Assembly: GCA_025529335.1 (NCBI GenBank)
Contig: JAMYHX010000134.1
Location: forward strand, 1-64,000
Source: Rhizopus sp. PT2906
Lineage: Eukaryota > Mucoromycota > Mucoromycetes > Mucorales > Rhizopodaceae
Direction of reading: 5' to 3'
DNA: 64,000 nucleotides
Part shown: positions 22,126 through 34,237 of the stretch, one piece after another
Numbering within the stretch: the stretch's first letter is position 1
Layout of the letters: every line of letters begins with the position of its first letter
Translations under genes and position numbers: made by a program
The notes under the pieces: generated by a model
What the model saw: only the letters and a program-made list of their open reading frames with translations
The model's database searches: none
What the model was told of the DNA's origin: nothing

Positions 22126-23878
22126 ATGGCTGCTATTCATCATCTACCTTTGGATATACTTACGATTATCCTTGATCAAATTGGATTTTTAAGCAGCCAG
22201 CCTACCTGCAGACACTAGCCTGTTTCAAGTGGTATTTACTTGTTACAAAAGCAGCATTTAAAGAAATTCACATCAACAACAACGTTCGTTTCAACCAGTT
22301 CCTAGAGTTCACTACAAACCGTCACCTTAACCGACTGATGTCACTTGGAGAAATGGTTTCCACAATAATTATAAAGAATATTGAAGGGTTTGATAGACGA
22401 ACACCATTTATCACACGTCATGAATTTGAACAGCTAGTTAAACGCTGTCCCAATGTCGAAACAATATCAGCATCGGGATTAACTTTCTTAAGCTTTGTTT
22501 CAACGTATTTACTTGATATTGACGATAGTATAAAATGGAGCATCAAGAGCTTCCTTACGGAGAGAAGATGTTATCAATTCACTATTGACCATTATTACAA
22601 ATACAAAGATTCTATTGTTTTCCTTGAAGATCTTGTTAGAATGAGCAGTATACAGTTTTTAGAATCATTTCCATCGCTCCAGCAGCTTTATTTACATAAA
22701 TACCGAGTTGCCAACATGGAGGAATTTATGTTTATGTTTGACACCTGCCTCAATCTGCAGCTAGCAGCAATAAGTCTTCATATAGACAGAATATCAAACG
22801 CTTTCATTAGACCAAAACCGTATTCTTCTTTAAAGTAATTAGCCATCGCCAGTTACTTTCATTCAATACATGAGGGTACGATTGACTACATCACTCAGAA
22901 ATTCATCGAACTCTGCAAAATTCGTATTCAAGTAGATTCTTCTCCTTAGTATGATGCATACAACTTCGCCTATGGCTGGCTTTTGGAGACACATCTCATG
23001 CGTGCAAGGCAGTCATACGAGTTTCAGTTGACTTTTATACACAATGTCAGTTGGAATGATAGAGGGAATAGTTCTACTAGGATTGATACGACTCGAGCTT
23101 GTCTGAGTAGCATATTTGGGACACGACAAACCTCATCAAACATATACCATTGCCTTATAGTACGCACATTAGACGATAGAGCTAAAATATTAAAGCTGGA
23201 AACTTGTTTGGAAAAAGTGAAAATTGATTTATCAAGATGTAGAACCGAGATAAGTCTGCCACATGCTGGCATTGGGAGTCAACTGAACGAGTACTTGGAT
23301 GACACCGCATCAAACATATACGAAATACACGTAAACGTTCTAAGTAACCCAAAAGGAGAGCCTCTATAAGCCTATATATGACTATAGAAAAATGTAGTCG
23401 GCTCGAGAAGCTAACACTATTGGCTTGTAAGTTACAAAGCTTTAAAGGCTGCCTCAATTTATCTGTTCAAACGGTTCATATCAATCACGTGGAAACTTAC
23501 CTTACGTTCTTTAAAGATTTAGTGGTTAGCTTTCCAAACTTGAAATACCTTTGTATAGGACACACTACGATTGTAAATGACTGTTTGCTTGTGAAGCCTG
23601 TTGTGATAGACTTGCTTAATTTAAACCTCGAAAGTCTAAGTCTGTATAACTTGAAACAGTAGCACTATGACTTTGATAGAAAGTCGTGCATGATACTCGT
23701 AACAACATCAGGGAAAACGACTTATTTCAAGAAGTGCCTTTTTGATAACCCTGAAAAGCTTACACGCGAAGATGCAATCGAAGAAGAAATACGGGCTGAT
23801 CCTATGCATCAGTTACATATTCGCTGTCGGAAGATTCATCAGTTATGGTTGTATGGCATCAAGTTTGAAATATATTAA
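22126..23878 (+). pseudogene. Decayed F-box/LRR-like protein gene
   Basis: The first 20 codons read MAAIHHLPLDILTIILDQIG, a typical F-box start, and the continuation of the domain (LQTLACFKWYLLVTKAAFKE) is in another frame, so a frameshift falls near 22200. The main frame then runs through LVKRCPNVETISASGL, a leucine-rich-repeat style phrase. It stops at 22838, resumes in a different frame through an internal TAG at about 22948-22950, and breaks again near 23369 and after 23662. No GT-AG pairs explain these breaks. An intact protein would be an SCF ubiquitin-ligase substrate adaptor of roughly 580 residues. The many lesions make sequencing error unlikely; this looks like an old copy of an expanded F-box family. 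Confidence 0.7.
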
Positions 23879-25448
23879 AAAATCATCAAGCACGATACTA
23901 GTTGCATGATTCATTAAAACAAGTATTTTCTTCTTAAATTTTCTCTGGAAGAAGGCTTGCTGTCCCCTTCTTTCTCAATTGGCTATTAAATATGTGTTAT
24001 GTCTTGTCTTACATCCATATGTGACACTTTACATTCTGCTACCAAGACAATTAGGTTGTGCTTGCTCATATGGATGAAAATTCCATTTCAATTGATCAGT
24101 AGGGTCAATATAAATAAAAGTAGGACCAAAGACAAGGTTGTATAGATGCTTTGTCTCATGATATAAAAACTACTATGGCTATTAATGTAATAAAATCCTT
24201 TAATATATAAAATAAACATCTTTTGATTCAAATTAAGTTGTTTAAAATATAACCATTGTCTTTTAAATATTTCTCAAATTTTGAATACATGATTTAGATT
24301 GTGTGATATACTCTTCAAGGGCAATAAGCTTGCTTGACAACGTATCTTATTTACAGCAACTCAATAGTCAATATTATAAAATATTCTCAAGTTATTTGTT
24401 ATGCACCACATCATACGTTGAGTTGCTGTCTTCTTGTCTTTGCTTTTGCTATCCGTAGCCGTAAGCAATTCAAAAAGAGAAATGGTTACACAATACACAA
24501 ATTTGGTACCAATCATATTAGACTTTTTTTTTTAATTCTTCAAAATGCTCTACCTGTCAATCAAGCATACGTTCTCCAGCTATACGTTTATTTTATATAA
24601 AAGTACTTTCATAAAGGAATGTACAATGGATTGTACAAGTGTACCTTATTAAGGGATACTTTAGCTGTCTTTAAATAAACATGCCATTGGCTTGATTGTT
24701 GTGTTCCCGATAGGATATCTGATCAGTGCTTCTTTTGCATTAATTTTCCCTCTAGTCAATGACCTACTCTTGACATCTTTGACTAATATTATAAAAACTA
24801 TTATATCCTTATTCTTCTCCGGTTTCTTTCTGTGAGAATGTTACTTTGTGTTAATTATGTGAACTGTCGATCTGTGTAGCATTCCGATAACAGTTTTGCT
24901 ACCATCCAGACTCAATTACCATAGAAACGTTCTTCCGTTAGTGAGTCGGTTAAAAGATTTAATCTATCCAATCGTTTCATTAAAATCAAATAAACTTTTT
25001 ACCAATTCTCCAAAAAGACTTTTGTTACACTCAGCTGTTGCGGTCCTTTGTCATTTTTTATTCCGCAATTGTAAAACTAAAAAGGGACAAAAAAGATCTG
25101 GCTATGGTTGCTATGTTACGATTCAATAACAAAGCTACCATTTAGGCATCATGTTGGTGTAACCTAACTTTAACTTTAGAAGTGTCAATAAAGATAAAAG
25201 GCAAAGGGGACAATGAAGGCAACAAAATTTTTTTTTCTCCTCACGGTTTTGTTGGCTCTCATTCGGGAATTGAATTGAAGTCAAAAAAATTTTCCATCTC
25301 CACTTACAATAAAATCTATAATCAACACCTTCCTTCTTTCTTTTCCTTCCTTTGTGTCTTTGCTATTATTCCAACAAACAGTTTTCCAACGCGCACGCGT
25401 GTGTATTAACGACCTACAATATTCATTGCTTATTGAACGACAGATAAT
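23879..25448. other. Intergenic
   Basis: About 1.57 kb, AT-rich. Short open frames at about 24334-24600 and 24896-25129 look like chance or deep relics. Nothing recognisable. Confidence 0.45.
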
Positions 25449-27451
25449 ATGCCAAGCAGTACGGAACATCCTCACTTACAGCTCTGTGTTAATGATTTGC
25501 TTCATCCTACTGAGAAATCGGAAACATTACTCGAAGCACTCACAGCTACACAACTTGAAGAAATTGAAAAGACATTAAATAAAATAAAGATAAAAAAGCA
25601 ATCCTCTTCTTCCGGTAAGGCAAAAATTATGACTCATAAAAAATTGTTTCTTATATCATTTTCCCTCTCAACACAGTACCAACTACGCCAGCTACGTCAA
25701 TCACTCCGGCTGCCACACCTACTTCTTTACATCATGATTGGGCTTTAGTCGCAGCACAGATAGCAAAGGCTCTAGCAGACACAATCGCTTCTTCAGCTGC
25801 AGCACAGACATCCAAATCAAAAGCAACTAAGCCACCACCTTCATCACCATTATCAATAAATGCAGCACCCGGAGCACTTTCCGATAAGTGTCCCTCACCT
25901 AATATGTCGGTCTCTCCTTCAATTTCTTCTACAACAGATGCTATGACTACTTCTAATCATCCAACAGATAATGTAACGACATCAGCAGCAGTAACAGAAG
26001 ACACCATTGCTCCTGCTGCTACTACTACTACTACTACTACCATCACCACTACTACTACTTCTACTGATAGTAGTGCTACAGCGACGCCCACTCCCACGTC
26101 AATAACAAGCCATGAACCCCGTACCGAAATTCGTGATGGCATCGAATGGGTTAGCTTTGTTTATTCTCATCACAGAGTTTTGCGTCGTTATTCTATTCGT
26201 ACCGATATCGAAAAAGTCGATCTTAACCTTCTAGACGAATCTTTCAAGAACGAGAACTGTGTAAGTGTATCTCTGTAACCAGCAATGACCGTGTCCTTAC
26301 GCTCTAATTAGGTGTACCCACGTGCAAACCTTCCTCGTGAAGAATACAAAGGAAACCGTTGGGCATATGAAACTGAATGCAACACACTCGGCTGGAAATT
26401 AGCTTACCTCAATGCATCCGAAATTGCCGGCAAACGAGGCTTGATACAACGTGCAGTTGATTCTTACCGTAACAGATATCCCAGCATGCGTTCTCGCCGC
26501 GTCGCTCGTCAAGAGAAGCTACTCAAAGGCACACTCCGTAAACGCAAGCAGCGAGACTCTGAAGAACCTGAAGAGGAGGAACGTTGCACGAGCAGCAAAA
26601 AGTCAGAAACCGATTTACCTAAAACGGTATCCATTGACGATTGTGACGGTCGATCCAAGTGTCGTATTCGAATCAATGTTGATACAGTTTCGTTGGATTC
26701 CATTGATGCAGAATTTCGCAAGGCTAACTGCGTTTATCCTCGGGCAATGGAAATCAATACGAACTCCCCCTTTGCTTCACAACGTCAACTTGAGGAAGCA
26801 CGGTGCAATGAGCTTGCTTGGAAGCTTGCTTGGTTGAATCCAAAACAGTTGGCTAATCGCAAGAGTTTGCTTCAACGCGTTCTTGATGTGTATCGCTCTA
26901 AATTTATGCCTGAATTAAACCCTCGCCGCAGAACTTCGATCAGTATGGGCACATCATCACTTACAGTGGATGCACTCGCCTCTAGAAGCCATAAGATGAC
27001 TCGACGCAAGTCTCATGATGACAATGAATCACTTCATAGTGGCACAACTGATTCTGCAGATGATCGTGTTTCGCCAACAAGTATGGATATGAGATGTGCT
27101 TCTGCAAGGACTGTTTCATTGAATGACCTCATGTTGCCTGGACCTACTACTGCTACATGTCCAACTGGGTTGATATTTGAAGCACAGTCTATGTTTGAGT
27201 CTCCCGCTGGCGGAAACGATTCTTGTGGTCTTAGTATCAGTAGCAGTGACAGCAGCAATGAATCCAATGCCTTTTCACCTGAAAAGGATCTGTTTGGCTG
27301 TGACGATAGCTTGTTCAAGGATACATCTTCTATCTTTGACATGTATACTGACCCTTCTGCTATATGTGAGTCCGAGCAAAATGATTTCATCAAAGCTGAA
27401 GAAGACCACATCATGACGGACTCGTTTATCAGTCAACATTTTCACGTCTAA
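25449..27451 (+). CDS. Protein with two tandem copies of a fungal domain (DUF8032-like)
   Basis: Exons: 25449-25614, 25677-26260, 26312-27451; 629 residues. The first 205 residues are Thr/Ala/Pro/Ser-rich and probably disordered, with a short helical segment at 20-50. Two homologous modules follow, at about 207-308 and 365-449. Each contains the phrase NC-VYPRA, then a helix ending C-N-x-L-(G/A)-WKLA(Y/W)LN, and a closing L(I/L)QR(A/V)(V/L)D-YR. A basic linker (RKRKQR near 326-331) joins them. The C-terminal 180 residues are acidic and Ser-rich, like an activation region. The intron at 26261 falls exactly between the Cys and Val of the NC-VYPRA motif in copy one, with no intron in copy two. 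I recall such modules being classed as a domain of unknown function in fungi; a nuclear regulatory role is inference from composition only. Confidence 0.85.
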
Positions 27452-28258
27452 TTTTTTTCTTTACAACCGTCACCTGTATATATATATTTATATACTTATA
27501 CCACTTCTCCTCCCCTTTCCTTCTACTTCCTCAATTCTTGTATATTAGTTAATATTTATTTTCTTAAAAACATCCACCCTTGTAAAATAAATCAAAAAGT
27601 ACAGTAATCAGAAATAGAATTTAAACAGTTGAGATTCAGTGCAGAGGACTGAGAATAAATAAAAAAGTAGGAGCTTTGTGAGGTAATGTTTTTTTTTTTT
27701 TATTAGAGACTACTTGAAGACTAGTTTTCGTTTCAAAGAGAGAACAAAAACAAGACTATTAAATAAAGATCATTTTAAAATTAATGTTCTGCGTTTTTTA
27801 TTGTATTTGACCATAGCTAAGGATCATTAAAGTATCATCTCAGTATTAGAAGCGCTTTGGAGAAGGATCGCTTTGACGTTGGAAAGAGTCACATTGACTT
27901 TGGAGAGGGCTTGAATAGAATACCAAGGTTGAAACCATGTTATTTATCCACGACTAATCATGTATCTATAAGCATAAAACTCGACCTATGATCATGTTTT
28001 CGCTTTTTGAATGACACTAACTATCTTATGGTAGAATTCCGATTGGCATAGGAAGCAGCATTTGGGTTTAAATAGGAATAGACTACGAAATACATCAAGT
28101 CTTCCTTATGTAAAACTGTTGCTCTATAGATACATAATGCTTACAGATAAATAAATATTTAGATATTTAATATATCATCATCAATATTGTACCAAATCAG
28201 TTTTAAACAATCCAGCCAATACGTAGAAAAGAATGACTGGAATAAGCTGATACATATT
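27452..28258. other. Intergenic
   Basis: About 800 bases. A short minus-strand open stretch near 27832-27915 reads like protein but has no start or continuation. No gene supported. Confidence 0.4.
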
Positions 28259-28766
28259 TTATAAACCATTTGTTAAAGTTGAAAGTAGCCTATTATATAG
28301 GAAGTCTTGGTTTTGTTTTTTACTGTAAGAGGGTGTGTTTTTGTTCTCGGTCAGATGTTCTTTTACAGTTGTTGGTATTCTGCTCAGCGAGTTTTCAATG
28401 ATATTAGCTACTGTAGTAATTCTTCTGCCAAAACAGACGTTAGCCGTAGCTAAATCAAATCCCATGTGGCAATGATCTGATATAAACATGTTGTAGTATT
28501 TGACAACAGAAACGTTACTAGAAAAGTTCTCGACGCACTGATTTCCTGTTACAGAATTACCATTCAAATCATAGACAAAATCCTCATGCTTCTCGATGAC
28601 ATCAATCAAAAACCATAGCAGCTACAGCAGCAATATCATGAGATAAAATATATCCACTACGCTCATCAGGTTCGGCAACATTTGCAATAACACCATCTCT
28701 AGGTGAATAAATAAAGAATATGCTTGAGATAGAGCGATCATGACGATAAGAAGTTTTAAATGCCAA
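28259..28766 (-). pseudogene. NmrA-like NAD(P)-binding protein gene, truncated and frameshifted
   Basis: The C-terminal half of an NmrA-like short-chain-dehydrogenase relative. After an acceptor-like TATAG at 28767-28768 the frame reads through SISSIFFIYSPRDGVIA and SGYILSHDIAAVAAMVFD, the family's conserved DIAAVAA element. It hits a stop, and continues in a shifted frame as VIEKHEDFVYDLNG, the conserved H-x-x-x-x-YDL-G element, to a TAA at 28259-28261. The shift is exactly a tandem TTGA-TTGA duplication of 4 nt near 28607. The N-terminal Rossmann half with its GxxGxxG loop is not found upstream. NmrA-like proteins sense or use NAD(P); this copy should be non-functional. Confidence 0.6.
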
Positions 28767-28910
28767 CTATATAAGATACGAAGACTAATGAAATGGTACA
28801 TGTGGCTCTGTTATTCTACACATTGATTTCGGTTATATGGACATCTGTGTTTTATTGGAATATAAATAAATACAATACTAATATAAATGGTATGAATTGA
28901 TTCTAAATGT

Positions 28911-29792
28911 TTAAACAGGATTCTTTAACATTCTGACGGTGTTTAGATCAATACTTGATGTAGCCGTAACATCCTCCTGAGCATCACGTTTAGGAATGTA
29001 ATTGCCAATGTAATATACACCATACAGAACAAAGCAAATTGCGATTGCTAAAGTATCAAACACATAGAAAGCCCACTCCGTTCTGGCGACAGGTCCATCG
29101 TAACCAGTAGCGTATTCAATTACACGGTAAATAGAACGAATGTAAATAAGAACCAGTGTGGAAAACAGACAAATGGCGAGTTTTCGCTTGGGATTATCAA
29201 CACCTGCTACATAAAATGTGTAATTGTCATTGCAGGAAACGTAAATGGTGATGATAAAGAAGCAAGCAAGGAAGAACAGTTGAATGAACAGACCCACCAA
29301 GACAATTGCTTTTCCAGTGTCGGCTTTGCCTGTTGCTTGAAGGCCACCACCAGAGCCTTGCATAAGGAAGGAGAGGATATCACTTGCAAAGAAGAACCAT
29401 GTCACAAACTTGGGCCTCAAGTAGAACCGCTTTTCTTGTACTCTGGACAGCCTGATCATTTCACCTAAAGTCTTGTAATTGACCAATGCTAGCGCGTTAG
29501 GAGCAAGTAGGAGGAACAAATTCATAATGGCAAATCGAGCAATAGATGTAAAACTATAGCATAGTGCTCGAATTAAATAACCCACTACTTCCATAAATGC
29601 TGTAAAAGCTAAGATGTATAAAAATCGTCGACTTTTTGTTTTGTAGACTCTGTATGCAAAGTAGAGCATGAAGATTACATACACCACAAAACTGACAATA
29701 GATAACGGTAGATTGGGAATATAATGGAATACCAGCCAGGCCTTGTCTCCTGCAGGTCGATTAGCAAAAGCATTTGGAACGTTGTAATCCAT
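28911..29792 (-). CDS. RTA1-family seven-helix membrane protein
   Basis: RTA1-type proteins (yeast Rta1, Rsb1, Pug1, Rtm1) are plasma-membrane proteins linked to lipid translocation and resistance to toxic amphiphiles. Single exon, 293 residues from the ATG at 29792-29790; the frame is open a little further upstream but has no ATG there. About seven hydrophobic helices are visible, starting with LSIVSFVVYVIFMLYFAYRV. The family hallmark SDILSFLMQGSGGG lies between helices 4 and 5 near residues 148-161, and an NPKRKLA loop precedes helix 6. Its length fits the family. It is isolated from neighbours by more than 1 kb upstream, and its left neighbour is a pseudogene. Confidence 0.93.
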   Translation of the reverse strand: MDYNVPNAFANRPAGDKAWLVFHYIPNLPLSIVSFVVYVIFMLYFAYRVYKTKSRRFLYILAFTAFMEVVGYLIRALCYSFTSIARFAIMNLFLLLAPNALALVNYKTLGEMIRLSRVQEKRFYLRPKFVTWFFFASDILSFLMQGSGGGLQATGKADTGKAIVLVGLFIQLFFLACFFIITIYVSCNDNYTFYVAGVDNPKRKLAICLFSTLVLIYIRSIYRVIEYATGYDGPVARTEWAFYVFDTLAIAICFVLYGVYYIGNYIPKRDAQEDVTATSSIDLNTVRMLKNPV

Positions 29793-30958
29793 GTTGTTAT
29801 AAAAGTGTGATAAAGACAATTTTATGAATTCAGGTCCTTTTTATAGATAATGACTATGTTACACAATTTGCACAACCACAGCCAACCGCCTTTTGTATTT
29901 TACTTAATTCTAGCCGCTGAATGCCATTGTGAATGCAATAACGCCATGTATTTGCTTCTGAAGGTGTGGCTCGATACTTTTATTTACTAAATCATTAAAG
30001 AGAAGCATAGGTCAACAAAGGCTCTTCATCAGAGTGATTGCAAGAATTTCTTATTTGATCCGAAATCTAATGCTCAGTGTAACCTAGCTTACTTTTAAAA
30101 GAGCTATCTATCTTTAAATCACTTATTAAGTAAAGTATCCATTGGTGCATATACACGCAAATACACACACGTATAGACTGCAGAAAAACCGAATAATTGC
30201 AGCTGTGTAATGGTATTGCACAAGTCCTATATGCTTCGCGGATTGTTGAATTGGAAGCAATGATTGTCACAATTTCTCGTGTTTTAGCCAAGAAACCATT
30301 CTGATAAAAATAGCCAAGAGTTTCATATCTTGCATGTTTATGTCTTTATTTCTGTTGCGCGCAAGTTGTGTGTGATTGATTACTAATATCAAGGATGATC
30401 TAAATGAGTATAATCACTACATTAATTCATTATTATGTGTATACGTATATAACAATACAAGTAACCTTATATATTCCATTAGATACAATTGTCAATAAAA
30501 CGTGCAACATTTCAAATGAATAAACGATTTAGTTGAAAAGCGGATAACAGCCTTCAAAATGACAGGAAACTGGCCGCCGAAAAGCCTTGAAATAAGGAAA
30601 TCTTATTGGGTAAATGGAATTGTCGTGTAACCAATGTCCTGAACTCATGGCAATTTCTTGGTCTTCCTTCTTTTGCACAAAGCTTAGTGGTTAGCTTTCA
30701 TACGAGTATTGTCATTTGAATAAAAGAGGTTTTTATTGGTTTGAAAAAAAAAAGCAATGTTCAAGAGACACTCACTCTAAGCGTAGTAGTAGAAGGGATA
30801 GATTGTAGCATAAAGAAGAGGCTTGCTCTTATTACTAAATGACATAATAGATATAGGTACTCTTAGTATTTAGCATGTATGCTAAAATTAAACGTTTCTA
30901 AACACAATGAAAAAAGATGTTTGTATGGGCAAGTGCTTTTAAATAAATTTTACCATAT
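29793..30958. other. Intergenic
   Basis: About 1.17 kb upstream of the RTA1-type gene, AT-rich, with no recognisable gene. Confidence 0.45.
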
Positions 30959-31290
30959 TTGTATACAAATATAGATCATTACACAAAATGTGACATATTG
31001 TTTGCTCAGTCAAAATCACGTACATTAGAGGCTTTATCTACATTATCTGAAGAAGAAGAAAACAAAGTTACAATGAGGAAACCATCGATCAAGAGTAATT
31101 ATACATTGCACACGTATCATGATAAGGTGAGATTTTTCAAGTTATTGTTTGAAAAGTGTCTGTAAAACAATTAGGAATTCACACTCGTACAGCTGTAAAT
31201 ATGGATTAAGCAGTAAGCGCCTCTGGTAACATCTTTGAGAAATATAGAAAGGTTGGTCATAAAAGTTATTCTATTCGGTTTATTTGTATT
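30959..31290 (+). pseudogene. Relic of a helix-turn-helix transposase N-terminus
   Basis: The frame beginning near 30959 reads into YTLHTYHDKVRFFKLLFEKC, stops, and continues one frame over as SVKQLGIHTRTAVNMD, a TAA, then SASGNIFEKYRKVGHK. The order (F/Y-F-K-L-x-F-E-K, then a K-x-L-G-I-x-x-R-T-A helix, then I-F-E-K-x-R-K-x-G) resembles the N-terminal HTH of IS630/Tc1-type transposases common in these fungi. There is no DDE domain after it and no terminal inverted repeats that I can find. It is short and doubly broken, so family assignment is tentative. Confidence 0.35.
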
Positions 31291-31471
31291 GCTAACTCAT
31301 AAAGCTGTTCATGATTTGACTCATGCTCGCTATCGCCGCTGTTGATCAAAGCTTTAGTACGTAAAAAAAAAAAAAAAACATTAATGATCTGATGAGGGAA
31401 CTAAAATACACCCAGCATTTTTTTTTTAATTTTATATGTGTATAGAAAATCGATATTAATATAGGCCGTGT

Positions 31472-34237
31472 TTATTCTTCGGTTTCTTCAACAGGAGAAG
31501 CCTTCTCCTCTTCCTCTTGCTTATCTTCAATGTCCAAAAGCGGTTCAGATTCTTGCTTTGTGAGCTCAGGGAAAAGGTTTGGATATTGTGCTGGATCTGC
31601 TAAACTTTCTGCGGTTTTCTTTCTATTCTTGTTCAAAAGAGAATTCTTCCACACATTAACTACCTTTGAAATTTGTTCAGGAGCATAAACTCTTGCTAAC
31701 ATAGCGGCTTCGGGAATACGTTCGGTCTTGATTAACAAATCAACGGCTTCTTCCATAGCTCCCAATTGATATAAACAATTGAATGCAATATTGTTTTTGC
31801 CTTGTTCGACTGTAGATCAAAATGGTTAGTTATGTAATATTCAAGCAAAGCGACAATATACGTTACTGGCCATATCTGCAACTTGTCTTACTCCAGCGCG
31901 GTTGTTATTGGATGTATAAAAGAGCAATAGGCCACTAAGGTCATTAGCCTTCTTCAAACATAGTTCAGCTAGCTTGAAGTTCCATGATGATAAGGCAACA
32001 TCGCCTAATGATCTCCATTTGGACTCACTGTCCAATTTATGTGCAATACCTGAAGCAATATCTAATTTTCCAAGCTGAACAGCAAGATCAAATTGTTGAT
32101 CAATATCTGTTGTCACATCCAAGGCAAGTTCTTTCAAGCCTTGAGACTCAAGGAATCGAGCAACACGTCCACGCTGGTTATCTGGAATAGAAGGGAGTAA
32201 AGTAGAAGCTGATTCCAAATCTCCACGAAGAATGGCAGTTTGATATTGAATAACAGTTAATGACAATCCATAGCTGTAGATGTTGACATCTCGATCAGCC
32301 ATGTAGATTCTGTTGTCTCGAGGCACGTATCCCAACAGATACATCGGTTTATCAAAATGACTGATTGTATAGGTCTCAGTACCAACAAGATAATTGATAC
32401 GGTTGGAGTTGTTGCTGTAGATGAAACAATCGCCAGCCCAGGTACCGGTTTTGACGCTATCGGTTACTTCCGTGATAAACTCAAATGCATCCTCAACACC
32501 TTCTTCGCCTGGGTCACCGCCACTTTCAATATATTGAGCATATGCTTGAGCATTGTATCTCAACACATAGAATGAGTCTTCACATACAATAGCAATGAGG
32601 TCACCTGCATCTGACCAGTAGACGTTTCTGGAATCAACATCTATACGACGGACTACTTGACCATTTTCCCAGTCATAAAAGTTCAGGAAACCATTGCCGC
32701 GAACACCAAGCAAAGCACCACCATAGATTCCCTCTGCACTGTAGTTAAGCTTTGGGAGTAAACCAGGTCTTTCTTTGAAGTTCTTGAACACCTTCACTTT
32801 AGTGGCAGATTCACGAACAGCATAGACGTTAGAGTCCTCTGCCCAAACAAAGTCGAGGGCACTACCAAAGCTCTTGTTTCTCCAGGCTAAAGCAGTGTAG
32901 ATGATATATTCACCATCGCCACAAACGACAACAAAACGACCGTTGGGGGAGTGTTGGAGAGTTTGAGGATATACTTCGCAGCTACCGAGATCCTTGATAG
33001 GAAGGGCCAATCTTTCTCCATCTTTTGCATTATCATCTGATATAAAAGAAAAATTAGGCTTAAAGCTATGTACAAAAGTATGTCACAACATTACCAACTC
33101 CTGTCTTGATATTTGTGGTTTGAATTTCGGAATGCTTGGCCCAAATAATCTTTCCAGATAAATCCATAGATACAGCAGGTTCTTCCCTACCGAGCTTGAT
33201 GACAACAGCACCTTCATCGTAACCCAAGGCAACGTTGTTACCATTCTTTTGAGTAGCCATGCACCAAGCACGTTCCAATCCATAATTCAGCGTATTTTCT
33301 AAACGGTATGTATCAGAGTTCCAAATGCGTACAGTGCCGTCTTCAGAGCCTGATAGGATGATGGGTAAATTAGGGTGGAAAGCGGCAAAGTTGACGTTTT
33401 GATTATGTCCTTCTAGTGTTTGAACACAGTTTTTGTTTTGGTAATCCCAAATCTTGATGAGGTTATCATCAGCGCAAGAGATCAAATATGGTTTATCACC
33501 ACCATGATAATAGTCTACATAATTAGCACCCTTTCCATGTCCTTCCAAAGTAAAGTTGGGAGCGGATGATCCAAGAGACCAAACTTTGATCATTCCATCA
33601 AGTCCAGCAGATGCAAAGGTGTTCGAATCTTTAGGGTTGAAAGTCAAGTGCATCACAAAATGAGCATGTCCTTCGTATACCTAATACGTACAATTTTTTT
33701 AGGCTCAACATGAATAACAGCGTTATCTCATACCTGAATACATTTCCATCCTTTTTCCCAATCCCAAAGTCGGATTGTCATATCATCGGAGCCTGATAAG
33801 ACAAGAGGTTGTGTAGGATGAACTGCAAGACAACGAATGTAGTCAGGGTGAGCTTCGAAAGCAGTGACTTTTTCAAGTGTGTTGTAGTTGAATACACGAA
33901 TTTGAGAGTCGTCAGCGCCTGTAACGATCCAATTTTTACGAGGAACAAACTTTGCAGCACGAACAGGTGTCTCTGACACTTCGATTGTTTTAACTATGGC
34001 CTATGCATGCGTGTGATTAATTGTAATGGATAATGTGCTTGCTTTAAATACCTGTGTTTCATAATTGTAGATTTGAACAATTCCACTATATAAACTTGTC
34101 AACAACCAAGGTTCTGTTGGATGCAAGTCGACACATTTAACACGCTCTGAGCGCGATAATAGTTTACGCTAGAAAAGATGTTATTTCATCTCGAGTAAAA
34201 TAGATTGTTGTAAGCTTGCCTTTATATCGATGCGCAT
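31472..34237 (-). CDS. SEC27: Coatomer (COPI) subunit beta-prime
   Basis: A subunit of the COPI vesicle coat; it binds KKxx cargo signals in Golgi-to-ER transport. Six exons: 34237-34220, 34168-34052, 34000-33734, 33680-33095, 33036-31867, 31809-31472; 831 residues. WD40 repeats fill about 1-300 (RAAKFVPRKNWIVTGADD, LSGSDDMTIRLWDWEKGW, LEGHNQNVNFAAFHPNLPI). A second propeller follows, then an alpha-solenoid ending in the family phrase AESLADPAQYPNLFPEL and an acidic tail. It is somewhat shorter than animal homologues because the C-terminal tail is reduced. The first exon is only six codons (MRIDIK) and its intron must start with GC (AAG|GCAAGC), because no GT exists between it and the acceptor. 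The MR-x-DIK-RKLL junction fits the family N-terminus exactly. Confidence 0.97.

Noticed and set aside
28911..29819. Longer N-terminus for the RTA1-type protein
   Set aside because: The extra nine codons begin at TTG; the first ATG in frame is at 29792-29790.
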